Part shown: positions 61,411-64,000 of the stretch, piece after piece
Numbering within the stretch: the first letter of the stretch is position 1
Layout: each line of letters opens with the position of its first letter
Source: Leptolyngbya sp. SIOISBB
GTDB taxonomy: Bacteria > Cyanobacteriota > Cyanobacteriia > Phormidesmidales > Phormidesmidaceae
Assembly (NCBI GenBank): GCA_010671905.1
Contig: JAAHII010000001.1
Span: 806,001 to 870,000 of the forward strand
Reading direction: 5' to 3'
DNA: 64,000 nucleotides
The notes under the pieces: generated by a model
The model's input: the letters and a program-made list of their open reading frames with translations, nothing else
The model's database searches: none
Told to the model about the DNA's origin: nothing
Translations under genes and position numbers: made by a program

Positions 61411-63438
61411 TTACTGCGCTTGCCAACGCTGAATCTCTTCTTGGGCTGCTCCATAGGCTGGTGTATTTTCGGGCACCAAGTTAGCGGCGGCAATGGCTCC
61501 GCCTAGGTCTCCTTGGGCAGCGCGGGCACGGGCGATCGCGAGAATATCTTCGCCCCACTGCTGCATCCGATTTTGGGCGTCTTCATACCCCGGTTGTCCC
61601 GGCTCAATCTGTTCTAATGTGCGAACCGCATCGTTGTAGCTACTCGCTTGACCCGGCTGCAGCGAGTTTTGAGTTTGGCTAATTAAGTCTTGATTGACGA
61701 TCTGCTGTTCCCAGCCTTGAATGCGCTGAGCCGCCAAAGTTGTGAGTTCTGGCTGATCTTCAGGTACCAAGCGAGCCGCCGCGATCGCTCCATTGATATC
61801 GCCACTGGCCGCTCGTCCTTCTGCCAAATCGAGAATTACCCCACCCCACCGTTGAATGTCGGCCTGGGCCTGCTCATAGTAAGGGTCTTCAGGGGGAACC
61901 TGTCGCGCCTGTTCGATGGCATCGTTAAACATCGAGGCTGAAGCAGGCTGAATAATTTGACGTGCACTGTTCAGAATACTTTGGTTACGAATAGCCGCCT
62001 CAGCGACTTCACTATTAGCTTCCTGCAGCAGTGATTGATATTGATTGTTTTGCAACTCGGGGGGTACTTGGGTGAGCCAAGCGCGGGCTTCCCCATAGCG
62101 CTGGCCCTCGATCGCCTCTTGCGCCCGTTGTAAAGCCGTTTCACCCCGTTCAATCGGGTCTTCCTGTTCCGGCGGGGGCACTGCGGCTGGTGTTTCCGCT
62201 TCTACCGCTGCCGGATTGTTGTCAGCCCCCGCCTCTGGCTCGGCTGGTGTGGCTCCGTCTTCTCCAGAGTTAGCTGGGGGTATCGCCTCACCCTCGGGGT
62301 CGTCATCGACAACGTCAGCAGACGGGTTACCAGCAGTCTGCTCACCATCGCCAAACAGCATCGGTTGGAATCGGAAAAATACTACAGCCAAAAAGGTGAT
62401 CGCCGCCGCTAATGCGCCCCACTTCCAAAGGCCACTTAAGCCACCAGCGACTGCTGATTCATCTTCTGCTGAGGTCGGCGGTCGCGGCACAATCGCCCCT
62501 GCCTGCGGCGGCTGGGCATCTTGGGCGGGCGGCGTAGTTTCTAACGGTAACGTCGGAGTCTCCTCGGTAGAAGGTTCGCCCTCAATTTCAAAGGAGGGTG
62601 AGGGCGGTGGGATGGCACCCGGAGTCCCCGGTGGCACAAATGCCAATTCTTCGCTCCCCACTGCGGTGAGATTTTCGGTGGGCGATAGATTGGCCAACCC
62701 GGCAGCCGGTACAACCATCATGAACTTTTGCGTTGGGGGCACCACCATGACTGGGTTTTGCGGGGGACGGCAGTGATGATCGCACAGTTCGGGCACGCGA
62801 TCGCTCAGGTAAGATCCCAGCTGCGACGCGGTCACGCAGCCGTGATACCGCAAGCCCTCAAGCAGGGCCTTCGTAAAGAGCCCGTGACGCACATATAAGG
62901 TTTCGTGGGAGAACTGTCCAGGCTGGCAGGATAAAAAGGTGGTAATGCCATAGTCTTTTGCCAGGGTCAGGGTCTGGGCACCGATATCGTGATGTCCAAC
63001 AGCTCCTTGACTGCGATTCATATCCATTGCGAGGACAATTTGATCCGTCTTTGCCTGACTCAAAATAGTGAAAATTTGCGAGATCGCGATCGCGGTTTCC
63101 GACAAGTGGGTCGGGTCTGAATCCAGCGTCATCCAATAGTCTTGGCCTGCTTCAGCCAAGGCACAGCCGCTAAAAAAGACCCAGAGTAAGTCTCCCGGCT
63201 GCACGCGATCGCGGCACAAGGTTTGCAATTGATGTTCAATCTCTTGCCGCAGCGGCATGTAAGCATGGGGTTCAATCGCCGCCGACAAGTCAGTGAGCAA
63301 CGTACAGTGATCGACTGGGACGCCAATCTCATCCACTAAGAAGTTGCGGAGTTCTACAGCGTCAGGCTGCGCATACATCAACGGCTGCAGCGCTTTGTAT
63401 TGATTAATTCCGATGAGGAGAGCCCATTGATTTGCCAT
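61411..63438 (-). CDS. Caspase-fold protein lacking catalytic residues, membrane anchored
   Basis: Residues 1-235 form a caspase/metacaspase p20-like domain (MANQWALLIGINQYKALQPL). The catalytic His position, normally SGHG, reads SGC-A (C92), and the catalytic Cys position, normally D-x-C-x-S, reads DMNRS (N141). The protease is therefore probably inactive. A Pro/Thr/Glu linker leads to a helix near 340-362, then an acidic Ala/Pro linker and a C-terminal region of two roughly 80-residue repeats (DLAEGRAASGDINGAIAAA and AIARARAAQGDLGGAIAAA). The layout suggests a membrane scaffold or pseudo-enzyme. Confidence 0.85.
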   Translation of the reverse strand: MANQWALLIGINQYKALQPLMYAQPDAVELRNFLVDEIGVPVDHCTLLTDLSAAIEPHAYMPLRQEIEHQLQTLCRDRVQPGDLLWVFFSGCALAEAGQDYWMTLDSDPTHLSETAIAISQIFTILSQAKTDQIVLAMDMNRSQGAVGHHDIGAQTLTLAKDYGITTFLSCQPGQFSHETLYVRHGLFTKALLEGLRYHGCVTASQLGSYLSDRVPELCDHHCRPPQNPVMVVPPTQKFMMVVPAAGLANLSPTENLTAVGSEELAFVPPGTPGAIPPPSPSFEIEGEPSTEETPTLPLETTPPAQDAQPPQAGAIVPRPPTSAEDESAVAGGLSGLWKWGALAAAITFLAVVFFRFQPMLFGDGEQTAGNPSADVVDDDPEGEAIPPANSGEDGATPAEPEAGADNNPAAVEAETPAAVPPPEQEDPIERGETALQRAQEAIEGQRYGEARAWLTQVPPELQNNQYQSLLQEANSEVAEAAIRNQSILNSARQIIQPASASMFNDAIEQARQVPPEDPYYEQAQADIQRWGGVILDLAEGRAASGDINGAIAAARLVPEDQPELTTLAAQRIQGWEQQIVNQDLISQTQNSLQPGQASSYNDAVRTLEQIEPGQPGYEDAQNRMQQWGEDILAIARARAAQGDLGGAIAAANLVPENTPAYGAAQEEIQRWQAQ

Positions 63439-63735
63439 GAATTGCCCTTCACCTTGACTCGTTACGAACAGTGATGCCGCCCCAGTAAATACGATCGCCC
63501 CACCCCGTAGACACCTCCGTCATCACTGAGCTCTACCGAAGACGATCTGAGACGATGCCTATTCTAACGACGAGTCTGATTTTCGGAACTTTCGCCGACA
63601 AAGATTAAGACAAAAACATAATTTTGGCGCGCTTAGGATTGACGACTTTTCTAACAATCGCTAGATTTAAGGCGCTTTAGACTACGCTGCATCGTACCTT
63701 ACACCCCATTCGCAGCGCGGGGAGGAATCGTGACC

Positions 63736-64000
63736 ATGACATCTTGGCGTTATTCTCTAGGGTTTTGGAGTCGACAACTACTGACCCGGTGCCTAACGAC
63801 TCGCTGGAGCTTCTCTATCAAACTGGGAAGCATCACCGCGATCGCGTTAGCGACCGTGCTCAGTGCCCCACTGGTGGCCCAGGCCTACACGTCACGGGTG
63901 ACGCTGTTTGTGACCCGCAACCAAGACGACAGCTATGCAACATTTTTGCGGCAGTGTGAGGCGATCGCTCGGGCGGGCGTGCAGCGCAGCTTTGATGCTG
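63736..64000 (+). CDS. Secreted protein, 5' part only (runs off window)
   Basis: From ATG 63736 the frame is open to the window end (88 codons). It encodes a long signal-peptide-like N-terminus, with basic residues then LGSITAIALATVLSAPLVAQA, and a mature start TSRVTLFVTRNQDDSYATFL. GGAGG at 63721-63725 has 10-nt spacing; a GTG at 63730 is an alternative start. The product is probably periplasmic or surface protein; the visible part matches no family I know. Confidence 0.6.
   Translation, partial: MTSWRYSLGFWSRQLLTRCLTTRWSFSIKLGSITAIALATVLSAPLVAQAYTSRVTLFVTRNQDDSYATFLRQCEAIARAGVQRSFDA

Noticed and set aside
61411-63438. Active metacaspase protease
   Set aside because: The positions of both the catalytic His and Cys are substituted, so a protease function is not supported.
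63744-63959. 71-codon frame at the right edge
   Set aside because: It is a different frame of the secreted-protein gene starting at 63736, which has the ribosome-binding site and signal peptide.

Overview
The window is cyanobacterial chromosome. The evidence is a phycobilisome rod-core linker (cpcG) with a CpcS/CpeS-type phycobilin lyase, CP12, a three-domain flavodiiron protein, the green-lineage families CGLD27, DUF1823, DUF2358 and DUF6737, and very frequent GCGATCGC-type (HIP1) octamers. GC content is moderate and gene organisation is mostly short operons or single genes. A filamentous or unicellular member of the Leptolyngbya/Nodosilinea-like lineages would fit, but I cannot place the genus from sequence alone. 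No tRNA, rRNA, CRISPR array, prophage or recognisable defence island was seen.

Layout. 1-7.1 kb: DUF6737, Dps, a small conserved protein, a STAS anti-sigma antagonist behind CRP-like palindromes, an M16 protease, a GH24 lysozyme, DUF1823 and a FIST sensor protein. 7.7-9.7 kb: cp12 convergent with a flavodiiron gene across a shared terminator. 9.8-14.4 kb: an MnmD-like methyltransferase with a dispersed repeat inserted in its reading frame, a Uma2 nuclease, a decayed IS1-family element, 5-formyl-THF cyclo-ligase and a second copy of the dispersed repeat. 14.4-23 kb: a DUF39 homocysteine-synthesis protein, an EAL phosphodiesterase, and a pentapeptide/SDR gene pair that was partly duplicated on either side of a MASE1 adenylate cyclase. 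23-32 kb: small stress and unknown-function genes, an SLH protein with poly-Asp tracts, a 36-residue membrane microprotein, a PIN/TRAM protein and a large SNF2 helicase.

32.2-39 kb: a GNAT acetyltransferase, a conserved 418-residue protein next to cpcG, cpcG, cpcS/cpeS, an MscS channel and an alpha/beta hydrolase. 39-50 kb: signalling genes (Ser/Thr kinase, histidine kinase, OmpR regulator, a PAS/GAF/GGDEF/EAL protein). Three of these carry one extra base in a C or G run and are therefore split. The same stretch holds TrmO, CGLD27, an asparaginase and an AGCS sodium/alanine symporter. 50.5-60 kb: housekeeping genes (Nudix, folK, pyrE, EamA transporter, DUF4333 lipoprotein, ubiD, glycosyltransferase, gltA). 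60-64 kb: an AT-richer exported pentapeptide protein, a caspase-fold protein lacking both catalytic residues, and the start of a secreted protein that runs off the window.

Functional links. CP12 and the flavodiiron protein both tune photosynthetic electron and carbon flow. cpcG and cpcS/cpeS serve phycobilisome assembly. Second-messenger signalling is well represented: one class III cyclase and two c-di-GMP proteins. The most unusual items are the duplication scar around the cyclase, the repeat read through inside a methyltransferase gene, the poly-Asp SLH protein, the pseudo-caspase and the repeated homopolymer frameshifts. None amounts to a demonstrated new system.
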